A stretch of 7,930 nucleotides of DNA from Deltaproteobacteria bacterium. Its GTDB lineage: Bacteria; Desulfobacterota_B; Binatia; UBA9968. Where the stretch lies: NCBI GenBank assembly GCA_030620935.1, contig JAUXIP010000082.1, positions 1-7,930 of the forward strand. Reading direction: 5' to 3'. The translations under genes and the position numbers were made by a program. A model generated the notes under the pieces. That model was not told where the DNA came from. It saw only the letters and a program-made list of their open reading frames with translations, and did not search any database. Below are positions 1 to 5,131 of this stretch, piece by piece. The number at the start of each line of letters is the position of its first letter. The stretch's first letter is position 1.

Positions 1-326
1 CAGTGGGGGCGTCGGGGCTCCTTTCGCTCTTCTATAGATTCCATCGCGGCCCCTCCCTGGTTATCACAATCGTCCTTGGAGTGAGGGGGCCTGCTAAACA
101 AGCCGAAAGCAGCGGGACTGAGCGCTTCGAAAAAACCACAGACCTATTGCTTTCGGCGCGAGAGGCAGGCCCTCGAACGGAACTTCCCGTCTCAGCCTGA
201 GGCTGATCCGTCCTCTGGCGGAGACGAGATACGGAAGCGAAGGGATAGGATCTCCCCTTTGAATATGGTGCTGTGATCCTTGACTCGGGCGGTTTTTTGG
301 AGCTAGTTTGCGAGCATCCCTTGGAG
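1..326. other. Structured non-coding leader upstream of msrA
   Basis: I see no convincing gene here. The open frames on either strand show no recognisable domain, and none has a good ribosome binding site. What the stretch does hold is dense secondary structure: a long two-block inverted repeat at 87-172, then a nested set of arms in which CGTCTC (188-193) pairs with GAGACG (221-226) and encloses a small AGCC/GGCT hairpin (194-204). It does not match a riboswitch, tRNA or other RNA family that I can recognise. It may be the 5' leader of msrAB, a small RNA, or a decayed repeat. Confidence 0.5.
87..172. repeat. Two-block inverted repeat (possible ncRNA or miniature element)
   Basis: GGGCCTGC at 87-94 is the exact reverse complement of GCAGGCCC at 165-172. 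Inside it, GCCGAAAGCA at 102-111 is the exact reverse complement of TGCTTTCGGC at 148-157. The blocks are separated on each side by exactly seven unpaired bases (95-101 and 158-164), giving a symmetrical internal loop, and the apical loop is 36 bases. Eighteen matching pairs in this arrangement are unlikely to be chance. No run of T follows, so it does not look like an intrinsic terminator. Its function is unknown. Confidence 0.6.
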
Positions 327-884
327 ATGAAGCAGAAAACTGAAATCGCGGTGTTTGGCGGAGGCTGTTTCTGGTGCACCGAAGCGGTCTTCGACGAGCT
401 ACGGGGGGTGATTTCAGTCATGCCCGGCTACGCGGGCGGAAGCGAGAAAAGTCCGACCTACGAGCAGGTATGCGGTGGCCGCACAGGCCACGCCGAGGTA
501 ATTAAAGTCGATTTCGACCCAAGCCAGGTCTCTTACAGAGATCTTCTTACGGTCTTCATTGCCACCCACGATCCGACCACCCTCAACCGCCAGGGTAACG
601 ACGTCGGCACGCAGTACCGCTCCATCGTGCTTTATGCGAATGAGGAGCAAAAGCGGGAAGCCGAAGCCTTCATCAAAGAACTGAACGACTCGTCAGCCTT
701 GGGCAAACCCGTAGTCACTACTGTGGAACCGCTCGGTGAATTCTACGAAGCCGAGGGGTACCATCGCAAGTACTTCGCGAACAATGCATATCAGCCCTAT
801 TGCCAGTTCATCATCAGTCCCAAGCTGCAGAAACTTCACAAACAGTTCGCTGAGCTGCTAAAGTCGCACGGAACGATAAAATAA
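327..884 (+). CDS. msrA: Peptide-methionine (S)-S-oxide reductase MsrA
   Basis: This enzyme reduces the S epimer of methionine sulfoxide, free or in proteins, back to methionine, using thioredoxin-type reductants. The predicted protein has 185 residues, a normal MsrA length. The catalytic motif GGCFWC lies at residues 12-17, with Cys14 as the expected nucleophile. The family segments CGGRTGHAE (49-57), GTQYRS (94-99) and FYEAEGYHRKYF (139-150) follow in order. Other cysteines that could take part in thiol recycling are Cys17, Cys49 and Cys159. I chose the ATG at 327 because it puts the catalytic motif about a dozen residues from the N-terminus, as usual in the family. A GTG at 273 would add 18 residues. 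Neither start has a well-spaced Shine-Dalgarno sequence: GGAG sits directly against the ATG. msrB follows after 24 bases, so the pair is probably one operon. There is no signal peptide, so the protein is cytoplasmic. Confidence 0.95.
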   Translation: MKQKTEIAVFGGGCFWCTEAVFDELRGVISVMPGYAGGSEKSPTYEQVCGGRTGHAEVIKVDFDPSQVSYRDLLTVFIATHDPTTLNRQGNDVGTQYRSIVLYANEEQKREAEAFIKELNDSSALGKPVVTTVEPLGEFYEAEGYHRKYFANNAYQPYCQFIISPKLQKLHKQFAELLKSHGTIK

Positions 885-908
885 AATAGACCGTCGGGGG
901 AGGAAAGT

Positions 909-1304
909 ATGAAAATGAAAAAGGACGAGGAATTGTCTCCCGAACTCCACCACGTCGCACGCGAGAAAGGCACCGAGCGGGCTTTCTCCGGACAGTACTG
1001 GAATTGTCATGAAGAGGGAATGTATAAATGCGCCGTCTGCGCGACCGAGCTTTTTTCTTCGGACACGAAGTTCGATTCGGGCACCGGCTGGCCCAGCTTT
1101 ACCGAGCCTGTAAACCTTAAGCACGTTGAACTCAAGGAGGATCTAAGCTACGGCACGGGGAGGACAGAGGCCTTGTGTAAAAACTGTGGTGCCCACCTCG
1201 GCCACGTGTTTGACGACGGCCCGCGCGATCGAGGCGGCAAGCGCTACTGCATCAACTCCGTGAGCCTCAACCTCGACCCTTCCTCTCGCAACAAAGGACC
1301 ATAG
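909..1304 (+). CDS. msrB: Peptide-methionine (R)-S-oxide reductase MsrB
   Basis: MsrB reduces the R epimer of methionine sulfoxide, complementing MsrA. The protein has 131 residues, essentially one SelR/MsrB domain. Two CxxC pairs, Cys41/Cys44 and Cys90/Cys93, are the expected structural zinc site. The hallmark segments are GTGWPSF (58-64), CGAHLGHVFDDGP (93-105) and RYCINSVSL (112-120). Cys114 in the last is the expected catalytic cysteine, here cysteine rather than selenocysteine. A strong ribosome binding site, GGAGG at 899-903, stands five bases before the ATG; an in-frame ATG two codons later is a less likely start. The gene lies 24 bases after msrA on the same strand and is almost certainly co-transcribed with it. 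It converges on the isomerase gene to its right, and one copy of the 127-bp element lies between them. Confidence 0.96.
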   Translation: MKMKKDEELSPELHHVAREKGTERAFSGQYWNCHEEGMYKCAVCATELFSSDTKFDSGTGWPSFTEPVNLKHVELKEDLSYGTGRTEALCKNCGAHLGHVFDDGPRDRGGKRYCINSVSLNLDPSSRNKGP

Positions 1305-1318
1305 ATTTATTCTGGCGA

Positions 1319-1344
1319 GCCTACGGGCGCTAGCGAACGTAGGC
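1319..1344. other. Hairpin downstream of msrB
   Basis: GCCTACG at 1319-1325 pairs exactly with CGTAGGC at 1338-1344. The 12-base loop itself contains the 8-base palindrome CGCTAGCG. A second small hairpin, TTGGA (1346-1350) with TCCAA (1357-1361), follows at once. No T-tract is present, so this is not a classical intrinsic terminator, but it lies 15 bases past the msrB stop and could protect the msrAB transcript end. Confidence 0.4.
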
Positions 1345-1363
1345 GTTGGAAGACTCTCCAAAT

Positions 1364-1490
1364 CAGACCGGTCAAAAAGGTTCCAGCTGCGAGGCGCGTG
1401 AGAAACCGACGAGCGGAGGCGTAATTGAGCAGTACGTCGGAGCGAGGCGGTCGAGCGCAACGAAGCAGATAGGCCTTTGTGGCCGGTCTG
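1364..1490 (+). repeat. 127-bp structured element, copy 1
   Basis: This copy lies between the converging 3' ends of msrB and the isomerase gene. Its 17-base ends are inverted repeats with two imperfect positions: the left end starts CAGACCGG and the right end finishes CCGGTCTG. Inside, CCGACG and CGTCGG pair around a degenerate apical hairpin, and GCGC segments face each other, so the whole element could fold on itself. It aligns without gaps to the reverse complement of 2607-2733, with 102 of 127 positions identical by my hand count. No open frame is shared between the copies. It reads in the sense direction relative to msrB, 59 bases past that stop codon. It could be a miniature transposable element, a REP-like repeat or a transcript-end structure. 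Confidence 0.8.
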
Positions 1491-2099
1491 CTAGTAGCTC
1501 CCGCGGGAGACGACGACCTCGACGAGCACAATGTCCTTGCGGGGTCGATCCTGAGAGCCTCGCGGCACGGTAGCCATAGCGTTGACTACGTCCTGCCCCT
1601 TCACTACTTCCCCGAAGACGGTGTGTTTCCGGTCGAGCCAAGGCGTTGCCTTGTGTGTGATGAAGAATTGGCTCCCGTTGGTATTCGGTCCGGAGTTAGC
1701 CATAGATAAGATCCCTGCCTTGGAGTGTTTGAGATCGGGGTGGAACTCGTCCTCGAACCGATAGCCGGGCCCGCCGGTCCCGGTCCCCAAAGGGTCGCCC
1801 CCCTGGATCATAAAATCGGAAATCACCCGGTGAAAGATGGTCCCGTTGTACAGGGAACGCTTTACTTTCTCTCCGGTCTTGGGATCGGTCCACTCCTTGG
1901 TCCCGGTCGCCAGGCTGACGAAGTTCGCGACGGTCTTCGGCGCCTTTTCCTCGAATAGCTGTACCACCACGTCCCCCATGCTGGTTTTTAAGGTCGCATA
2001 GAGCGGTTCCTTCTTTCCTTGCTTTTCCTGCGCTTCGCTCATGATTCCTCCCGCTACAACAAGGAGAAAAGCTGTAAGGACCATTACCATTCTGACCAT
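1491..2099 (-). CDS. Exported cyclophilin-type peptidyl-prolyl cis-trans isomerase
   Basis: Cyclophilins catalyse cis-trans isomerisation of proline peptide bonds and assist protein folding. The 202-residue product begins with a short basic start and a hydrophobic stretch (residues about 5-19), followed by a possible cleavage site near Ser-Glu-Ala (21-23). This indicates export to the periplasm, or possibly lipid-free anchoring. The cyclophilin domain runs from about residue 33 to 200. It contains FHR (89-91) with the catalytic arginine, FMIQGGD (96-102), NGSQFFIT (141-148), Trp154 at the position linked to cyclosporin binding, and HTVFGEV (159-165). The ATG is supported by GGGGAG at 2106-2111, six bases upstream on the minus strand. 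The stop codon directly abuts the 127-bp element, so the last residue or two may derive from the insertion boundary. A short insertion around residues 66-82 ([13 protein letters not shown]) is common in bacterial relatives. Confidence 0.95.
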   Translation of the reverse strand: MVRMVMVLTAFLLVVAGGIMSEAQEKQGKKEPLYATLKTSMGDVVVQLFEEKAPKTVANFVSLATGTKEWTDPKTGEKVKRSLYNGTIFHRVISDFMIQGGDPLGTGTGGPGYRFEDEFHPDLKHSKAGILSMANSGPNTNGSQFFITHKATPWLDRKHTVFGEVVKGQDVVNAMATVPRGSQDRPRKDIVLVEVVVSRGSY

Positions 2100-2210
2100 C
2101 TTTTTCTCCCCGTGATGTTAACTTCTAACGTAGATGTAATGGATCAAATGACCCTGCCGTTGTGTCGATTCAAAGTAGTCGAAGTTACTGAGGGGGTCAA
2201 GCTGCGCAAA

Positions 2211-2603
2211 TCAGGCGCTTCTCCGTCTCTTCAGGGATTTTCCCTTCGGCTCGACTCCTATCCTGGGATCATCGGCTGCAATAGATTCTACAAGCGCCCG
2301 GGCAGCCTCTTCGAAGTCTTCATTGGATTCCTGCAGATAAAGCCACTTCTTGAGGACCGGGTGAACGACTAGACTCTGGTGATCGCGGCGGAGAGACTTG
2401 TGGTGTCTCTTGTCCGTTGGAACGAGCAAGCCTATCCACGGCTCTCGGCTGCGTGCCGCCAAGACCAACACAAGCCGCCCATAGAGATAGCAGCCCTTGC
2501 AGCCGAACATCGCCTTCTCGATATAGGAAGGCTCTTCCACCAAAGGCTCAACGGCCCAATGAAAAGGATGAGACCTGTATCTCTTTGTTTTTAGTAATTC
2601 CAC
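2211..2603 (-). CDS. Conserved hypothetical protein, possibly TfoX/MmcQ-like
   Basis: The function is unknown. The 130-residue product looks like a genuine folded protein: it is rich in aromatic and charged residues, with the segments SHPFHWAVEPL (11-21) and MFGCKGCYLYGRLVLVL (32-48) near the start. A KKWLYL segment and a DFEEAARALVE helix follow. The C-terminus after DDPRIGVEP is strongly basic. The MFG...YLYG pattern and the late KKW segment recall the TfoX N-terminal or MmcQ/YjbR fold, but I offer that only as a weak resemblance. No signal peptide or membrane segment is present. A longer frame extends to 2753, but its N-terminal part is simply the 127-bp repeat read through. The GTG at 2603, just outside the repeat, is the only plausible start; the AGG at the repeat end, six bases upstream, is its only Shine-Dalgarno candidate. 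The ordinary start may have been altered by the repeat. Confidence 0.72.
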   Translation of the reverse strand: MELLKTKRYRSHPFHWAVEPLVEEPSYIEKAMFGCKGCYLYGRLVLVLAARSREPWIGLLVPTDKRHHKSLRRDHQSLVVHPVLKKWLYLQESNEDFEEAARALVESIAADDPRIGVEPKGKSLKRRRSA

Positions 2604-2606
2604 TAA

Positions 2607-2733
2607 CAGCCTGCTGAAAAAGGCCCACCTGCTTCGTTGCGCTCGACTCTCTCGCTCCAACGTACTCGCTAAGTACGCCTGCGCTCGCGGGTTTCTCCCG
2701 CGCCTCGCATCTGGGACCTTTTTGACCAGGCTG
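2607..2733 (-). repeat. 127-bp structured element, copy 2
   Basis: This is an inverted copy of the element at 1364-1490, with the same length and about 80% identity. Read on the minus strand its ends are CAGCCTGG and CAGGCTG, forming a 17-base terminal inverted repeat with two mismatches. The centre holds a clean hairpin, CGTACT-TAGCG-AGTACG, which is degenerate in copy 1. It lies 40 bases past the stop codon of the NfeD-like gene, in sense orientation, and ends four bases before the GTG start of the following hypothetical gene. The flanks show no obvious target-site duplication. The two copies resemble dispersed hairpin repeats that I recall from deltaproteobacterial and related genomes; I could not verify this here. 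Confidence 0.8.
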
Positions 2734-2773
2734 AGAACAGAGTTTTGCGGCAACCCGCTAGGGAATAGAAATT

Positions 2774-3154
2774 CTACTTATCCGCCTCGACGATCAAGGT
2801 CATGCCTTGTGCTTCCAAGATCCTGACAGGGCTCCCAGACGGGATCCGGCCGTTGTCTGCCTTTATCTCTGCGCGCCAAAGCTCGCCGCGCACTCGGATG
2901 TAGCCGCGAGGGGCCAGCTCTTCCTGGGCGACGCCGCGGGCTCCGACGAGCTGTTCAACACCCGTCTTGACCCCAGACTCGTACGCGGTGCGGAGCAAAG
3001 GATACATGGCGAGGTCTTTTATCACCCAGAGGAAGAAAAGTCCCAGGACTATCCAGAAGGAAAATCCAAGCCAGTGCCGAAGGCCGGCCAGAATGACTAT
3101 AGCGAGAACCCATCCGGGCAGTTGTATGAGCCAATATTTCGTCCAAGTGGACAT
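2774..3154 (-). CDS. Short NfeD-like membrane protein
   Basis: The 126-residue product has two closely spaced hydrophobic segments (about 8-25 and 30-45). A soluble C-terminal domain (about 66-124) has the glycine-rich, beta-strand pattern of the NfeD OB-fold: LVGARGVAQEEL, then GYIRVRGELWRAE, then IPSGSPVRILEAQGMTLIVE. Such short NfeD proteins usually partner an SPFH/stomatin-like membrane scaffold protein, often encoded next door. No SPFH gene is visible in this window. The serine-protease domain of long NfeD proteins is absent. The ATG at 3154 lacks a strong Shine-Dalgarno sequence, but no better start lies between it and the upstream in-frame stop. The gene is divergent from the ATP synthase operon and followed by copy 2 of the 127-bp element. 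Confidence 0.85.
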   Translation of the reverse strand: MSTWTKYWLIQLPGWVLAIVILAGLRHWLGFSFWIVLGLFFLWVIKDLAMYPLLRTAYESGVKTGVEQLVGARGVAQEELAPRGYIRVRGELWRAEIKADNGRIPSGSPVRILEAQGMTLIVEADK

Positions 3155-3178
3155 ATCGATGACAATCGAGCCCTGTTG

Positions 3179-3203
3179 AAAGATCCGGCTTGCCGGAATC
3201 TTT
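3179..3203. other. Hairpin in the NfeD 5' region
   Basis: AAAGATCCGG at 3179-3188 pairs with CCGG and ATCTTT at 3193-3203, with one bulged A (3197) and a 4-base loop. On the plus strand the stem ends in four Ts. It could act as a weak bidirectional terminator, an operator, or a structure in the leader of the NfeD-like transcript. Nothing decides between these. Confidence 0.4.
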
Positions 3204-3271
3204 TAAATCCTATCGGTTAAGATTTCATTATTCCAAAGCGGAAGAAAAGTCTATCTTCCTCAAGGGGTCTT

Positions 3272-3300
3272 TTGACAATGAAATTCCTCAGTGCTATAGA
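3272..3300 (+). promoter_or_regulatory. Sigma-70 type promoter for the ATP synthase operon
   Basis: A perfect -35 hexamer, TTGACA (3272-3277), is followed by a 17-base spacer and a -10 hexamer TATAGA (3295-3300), one base from consensus. Transcription would start near 3307, giving a leader of roughly 230 bases before atpF'. It is the only near-consensus promoter I found in the window, and it fits constitutive, high expression of the operon. Confidence 0.75.
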
Positions 3301-3335
3301 GAAAATCGCTTAGTTCGGAGAGGGATTTTGGTATC

Positions 3336-3437
3336 ATGGCATGGCTTGATAGCGGTTCTGGTGGCAAAAGAAGCAGTGAAAAAAGTCTTTTTTTAGAAGG
3401 TAAAGCCCCTAAAACTATTAGCGACTTGGAGAAGTAG
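3336..3437 (+). CDS. Possible 33-residue small protein in the atp leader
   Basis: This is an ATG-started frame of 33 codons ending in TAG, lying wholly within the predicted atp transcript leader. The peptide starts MAWLDSGSGGKRSS and is lysine- and serine-rich, with no membrane segment. A purine-rich GGAGAGGG (3318-3325) lies about ten bases upstream of the ATG, slightly far for a Shine-Dalgarno sequence. I do not recognise the peptide. It could be a leader peptide, the remnant N-terminus of a lost gene, or chance; its codons are more AT-rich than those of neighbouring genes. Confidence 0.3.
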   Translation: MAWLDSGSGGKRSSEKSLFLEGKAPKTISDLEK

Positions 3438-3540
3438 TCTTAGATTTGCCGCTCGTCTCGTCCCTAATCCTTAGGTTTATTCCAAGATATTTTTTAGGTG
3501 CTGAGCCGGTTTTGTGCCGGCGTGGAATTATCTCTTATTC

Positions 3541-3969
3541 ATGATCGCTTTAGCTCACACCGTTCTCATTCAAATCGTTTCCTTTCTTGTCTTGTGGTTT
3601 CTCTTAACCAAGATCCTCTTCAAGCCTTTTCTTGGAATCTTAGAGGAAAGGGAGCGAAAAACGGAAGGAGTAAAGGCTGAAAGCGCGTCGCTGATAGAGG
3701 AAGGAGAGCGCCTCCGCGTAGAGTACGAAGAGAAAATCTCGCGCGTCAGAGATGAGGGCCGGGCAATGAAGGAGTCGATTCTTCAGGAAGCCCGGCAGCA
3801 ACGGGAGCGGCTTTTAGGCCAGGCTCGCGAAGAGGCGGTGGGGCTGCTCGAACGGGTCCGACAAGAAGTGCAAAATGAGCTCAGCAAAGAACGGGAGCTT
3901 GCCGGCCGCGAGGCCGAAGCCGTCGCTCAAGAGATGGCAGGAAAGATCCTCGGCAGGAGGGTTGGATGA
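3541..3969 (+). CDS. atpF': F0F1 ATP synthase subunit b'
   Basis: Subunit b' is one of two non-identical chains of the peripheral stalk that holds the F1 head against the rotating parts. The 142-residue product has one N-terminal membrane helix (about 7-27) ending in the family-typical LFKPFLGILEERER. A long, highly charged alpha-helical coiled coil runs to the C-terminus (REEAVGLLERVRQEVQNEL and similar). The ATG at 3541 gives a membrane segment beginning six residues from the N-terminus, as expected. A GTG at 3514 would add nine residues, and neither start has a strong ribosome binding site. This gene opens the operon about 240 bases after the promoter and overlaps atpF by four bases. Calling it b' rather than b rests on its first position and lack of an N-terminal extension. 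Confidence 0.9.
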   Translation: MIALAHTVLIQIVSFLVLWFLLTKILFKPFLGILEERERKTEGVKAESASLIEEGERLRVEYEEKISRVRDEGRAMKESILQEARQQRERLLGQAREEAVGLLERVRQEVQNELSKERELAGREAEAVAQEMAGKILGRRVG

Positions 3970-4538
3970 CGGCCCTGGACCTTTTTACGGTGGCCGAGGC
4001 TTGGGCATCGGCGGCTGGAGCCGAGCATCATGCGCCCTCAGTCCACCAGCTTTGGTTTCCCCTCATCAACTTTGCGATCTTTGTATTTCTGGCAGGGTGG
4101 CTCCTATATAAAAAAGGCCTGCCGGGATTGATGGCCCCGCTTAAGGATCATTTCCGTTTACGCCGTGAGGAATTTCTCGCGGTGGTGGGTGAGGCAGAAG
4201 CGGCCAAGCAGGGCGCTGAAGCGACAGTGCTAGATTATCAGGGACGATTGGAACGTTTGGATCAGGAAGTTCAATCGATTCGGGAAACTCTTCGCGCCGA
4301 GGGGGACAAGGAAAAAACCAAGCTGCTCAGCGAAGCGCACGGGCTGGCGGCCAAGATTAAGGAAGACGCCCAGTTTCTTGCAGAGCAAGAGGTCAAAGTC
4401 GCGCGGCAGAAGGTTCGTGCGGAGATGGCCGATCGAGCCCGGAGCGTTGCAGCGGAGCTGGTCCGGCGCAATCTGTCTTACGCTGATCAAGGTCGCTTAG
4501 TTGAAGAATTCGTTCAGGACATCGGACAGGTGAGATGA
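3966..4538 (+). CDS. atpF: F0F1 ATP synthase subunit b
   Basis: This is the second peripheral stalk chain, expected to pair with b' as a heterodimer. The 190-residue protein has an unusual 28-residue N-terminal extension containing a His-His pair, before its single membrane helix (about 29-48, LWFPLINFAIFVFLAGWLLY). A long charged coiled coil follows (about 62-175), rich in Glu, Lys, Arg and Ala. AGGAGG at 3955-3960 lies five bases before the ATG, a very strong ribosome binding site inside the end of atpF'. The start overlaps the atpF' stop as ATGA, suggesting coupled translation, and the end overlaps atpH in the same way. The extension could be an uncleaved periplasmic segment. Confidence 0.94.
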   Translation: MTALDLFTVAEAWASAAGAEHHAPSVHQLWFPLINFAIFVFLAGWLLYKKGLPGLMAPLKDHFRLRREEFLAVVGEAEAAKQGAEATVLDYQGRLERLDQEVQSIRETLRAEGDKEKTKLLSEAHGLAAKIKEDAQFLAEQEVKVARQKVRAEMADRARSVAAELVRRNLSYADQGRLVEEFVQDIGQVR

Positions 4539-5077
4539 TCGAAGGCAGCTTAAGCCGCAGGTACACGAAGGCCCTTTTCCAATTGGCGCAAGAGGGAGCT
4601 CAGGAAGAAAAGGTCGGCCGGGAGCTCGAACATTTTCTCGCCGCCTATACCGGCTCTCCTCTGCAAACCGTCTTGAACAATCCCACCTTTGAGATAGGGA
4701 GCCGGAAAAAAATTCTCGTTGAAGTCACGAAAAGTCTCCAGCTCTCTCAGTTGACCGTCCATTTCCTGTCGCTTTTGTTGGAGCGCGATCGGCTGACTTA
4801 TCTGGCGGCGATCGTTTCCTGTTATCGACGTTTCCTGAATGAGGCCAAGGGTCAAGTGGAGGCCAAAGTCGTAGGCTCTCAGCCTTTGGAGCCGGCCACG
4901 CTGGAGAAGTTGCGTGAGGTGCTCAGCACCATCTCCGGCAAAGAGGTCCTGCTCCAGGAGGAAAGCGATCCGGGGCTGATCGGTGGCGTGTTGATCCAGT
5001 TGGAAGGCAAGGTTTACGACGGTACTGTGCGGACACAGCTTGAGAAGATGAAACAGTGCATCGCGCGCGGATATTAA
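4535..5077 (+). CDS. atpH: F0F1 ATP synthase subunit delta
   Basis: Delta (the OSCP equivalent) sits on top of the F1 head and joins it to the b/b' stalk. The product has 180 residues, the usual length. The N-terminal helical domain starts with SRRYTKALFQLA (7-18) and contains the LERDRLTYL segment (82-90). The C-terminal domain has the conserved SDPGLIGGVLIQLEGKVYDG pattern (145-164), ending in a helix RTQLEKMK. The ATG overlaps the atpF stop codon by four bases. atpA follows after 54 bases with its own ribosome binding site. Confidence 0.95.
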   Translation: MIEGSLSRRYTKALFQLAQEGAQEEKVGRELEHFLAAYTGSPLQTVLNNPTFEIGSRKKILVEVTKSLQLSQLTVHFLSLLLERDRLTYLAAIVSCYRRFLNEAKGQVEAKVVGSQPLEPATLEKLREVLSTISGKEVLLQEESDPGLIGGVLIQLEGKVYDGTVRTQLEKMKQCIARGY

Positions 5078-5131
5078 TATATGAATTTCGAGTCAGCGAT
5101 ACAAAATGTGCCGGTAATTTAGGAGAAAACT

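Larger units (their letters stand above)
3155..3540. other. AT-rich divergent intergenic region before the ATP synthase genes
   Basis: This stretch separates the leftward NfeD-like gene from the rightward ATP synthase genes and is visibly richer in A and T than its surroundings. It holds a hairpin (3179-3203), a strong rightward promoter (3272-3300) and a 33-codon open frame (3336-3437). For the leftward gene a weak candidate promoter can be drawn on the minus strand: TTGGAA, 18 bases, TAGGAT, within about 3208-3237. A small GCCGG/CCGGC stem at 3505-3521 places the alternative GTG start of atpF' in its loop. Confidence 0.6.

Noticed and set aside
280..309. Possible msrA promoter TTGACT followed by TAGTTT
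   Set aside because: The -10 match is poor, and the start point would leave almost no leader before the ATG.
1364..1490. CRISPR array or intrinsic terminator at the repeat element
   Set aside because: There are no regularly spaced direct repeats; the two copies are far apart and inverted. No T-tract follows a compact GC stem.
1346..1709. Plus-strand open frames across the repeat and the isomerase gene
   Set aside because: They are antisense shadows of the well-supported cyclophilin gene and the repeat, with no domain or ribosome binding site.
2604..2753. N-terminal extension of the minus-strand hypothetical protein up to an ATG at 2753
   Set aside because: Nearly all of the added codons come from the 127-bp repeat, whose other copy is not coding in the same frame.
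3190..3396. 68-codon plus-strand frame upstream of the atp operon
   Set aside because: It starts inside a hairpin, runs across the -35 and -10 promoter elements, and has no recognisable protein features.
5078..5131. A third copy of the atpG-flanking hairpin repeat in the atpH-atpA spacer
   Set aside because: Only the short string TTTCGAGT is shared and no complementary arm is present.
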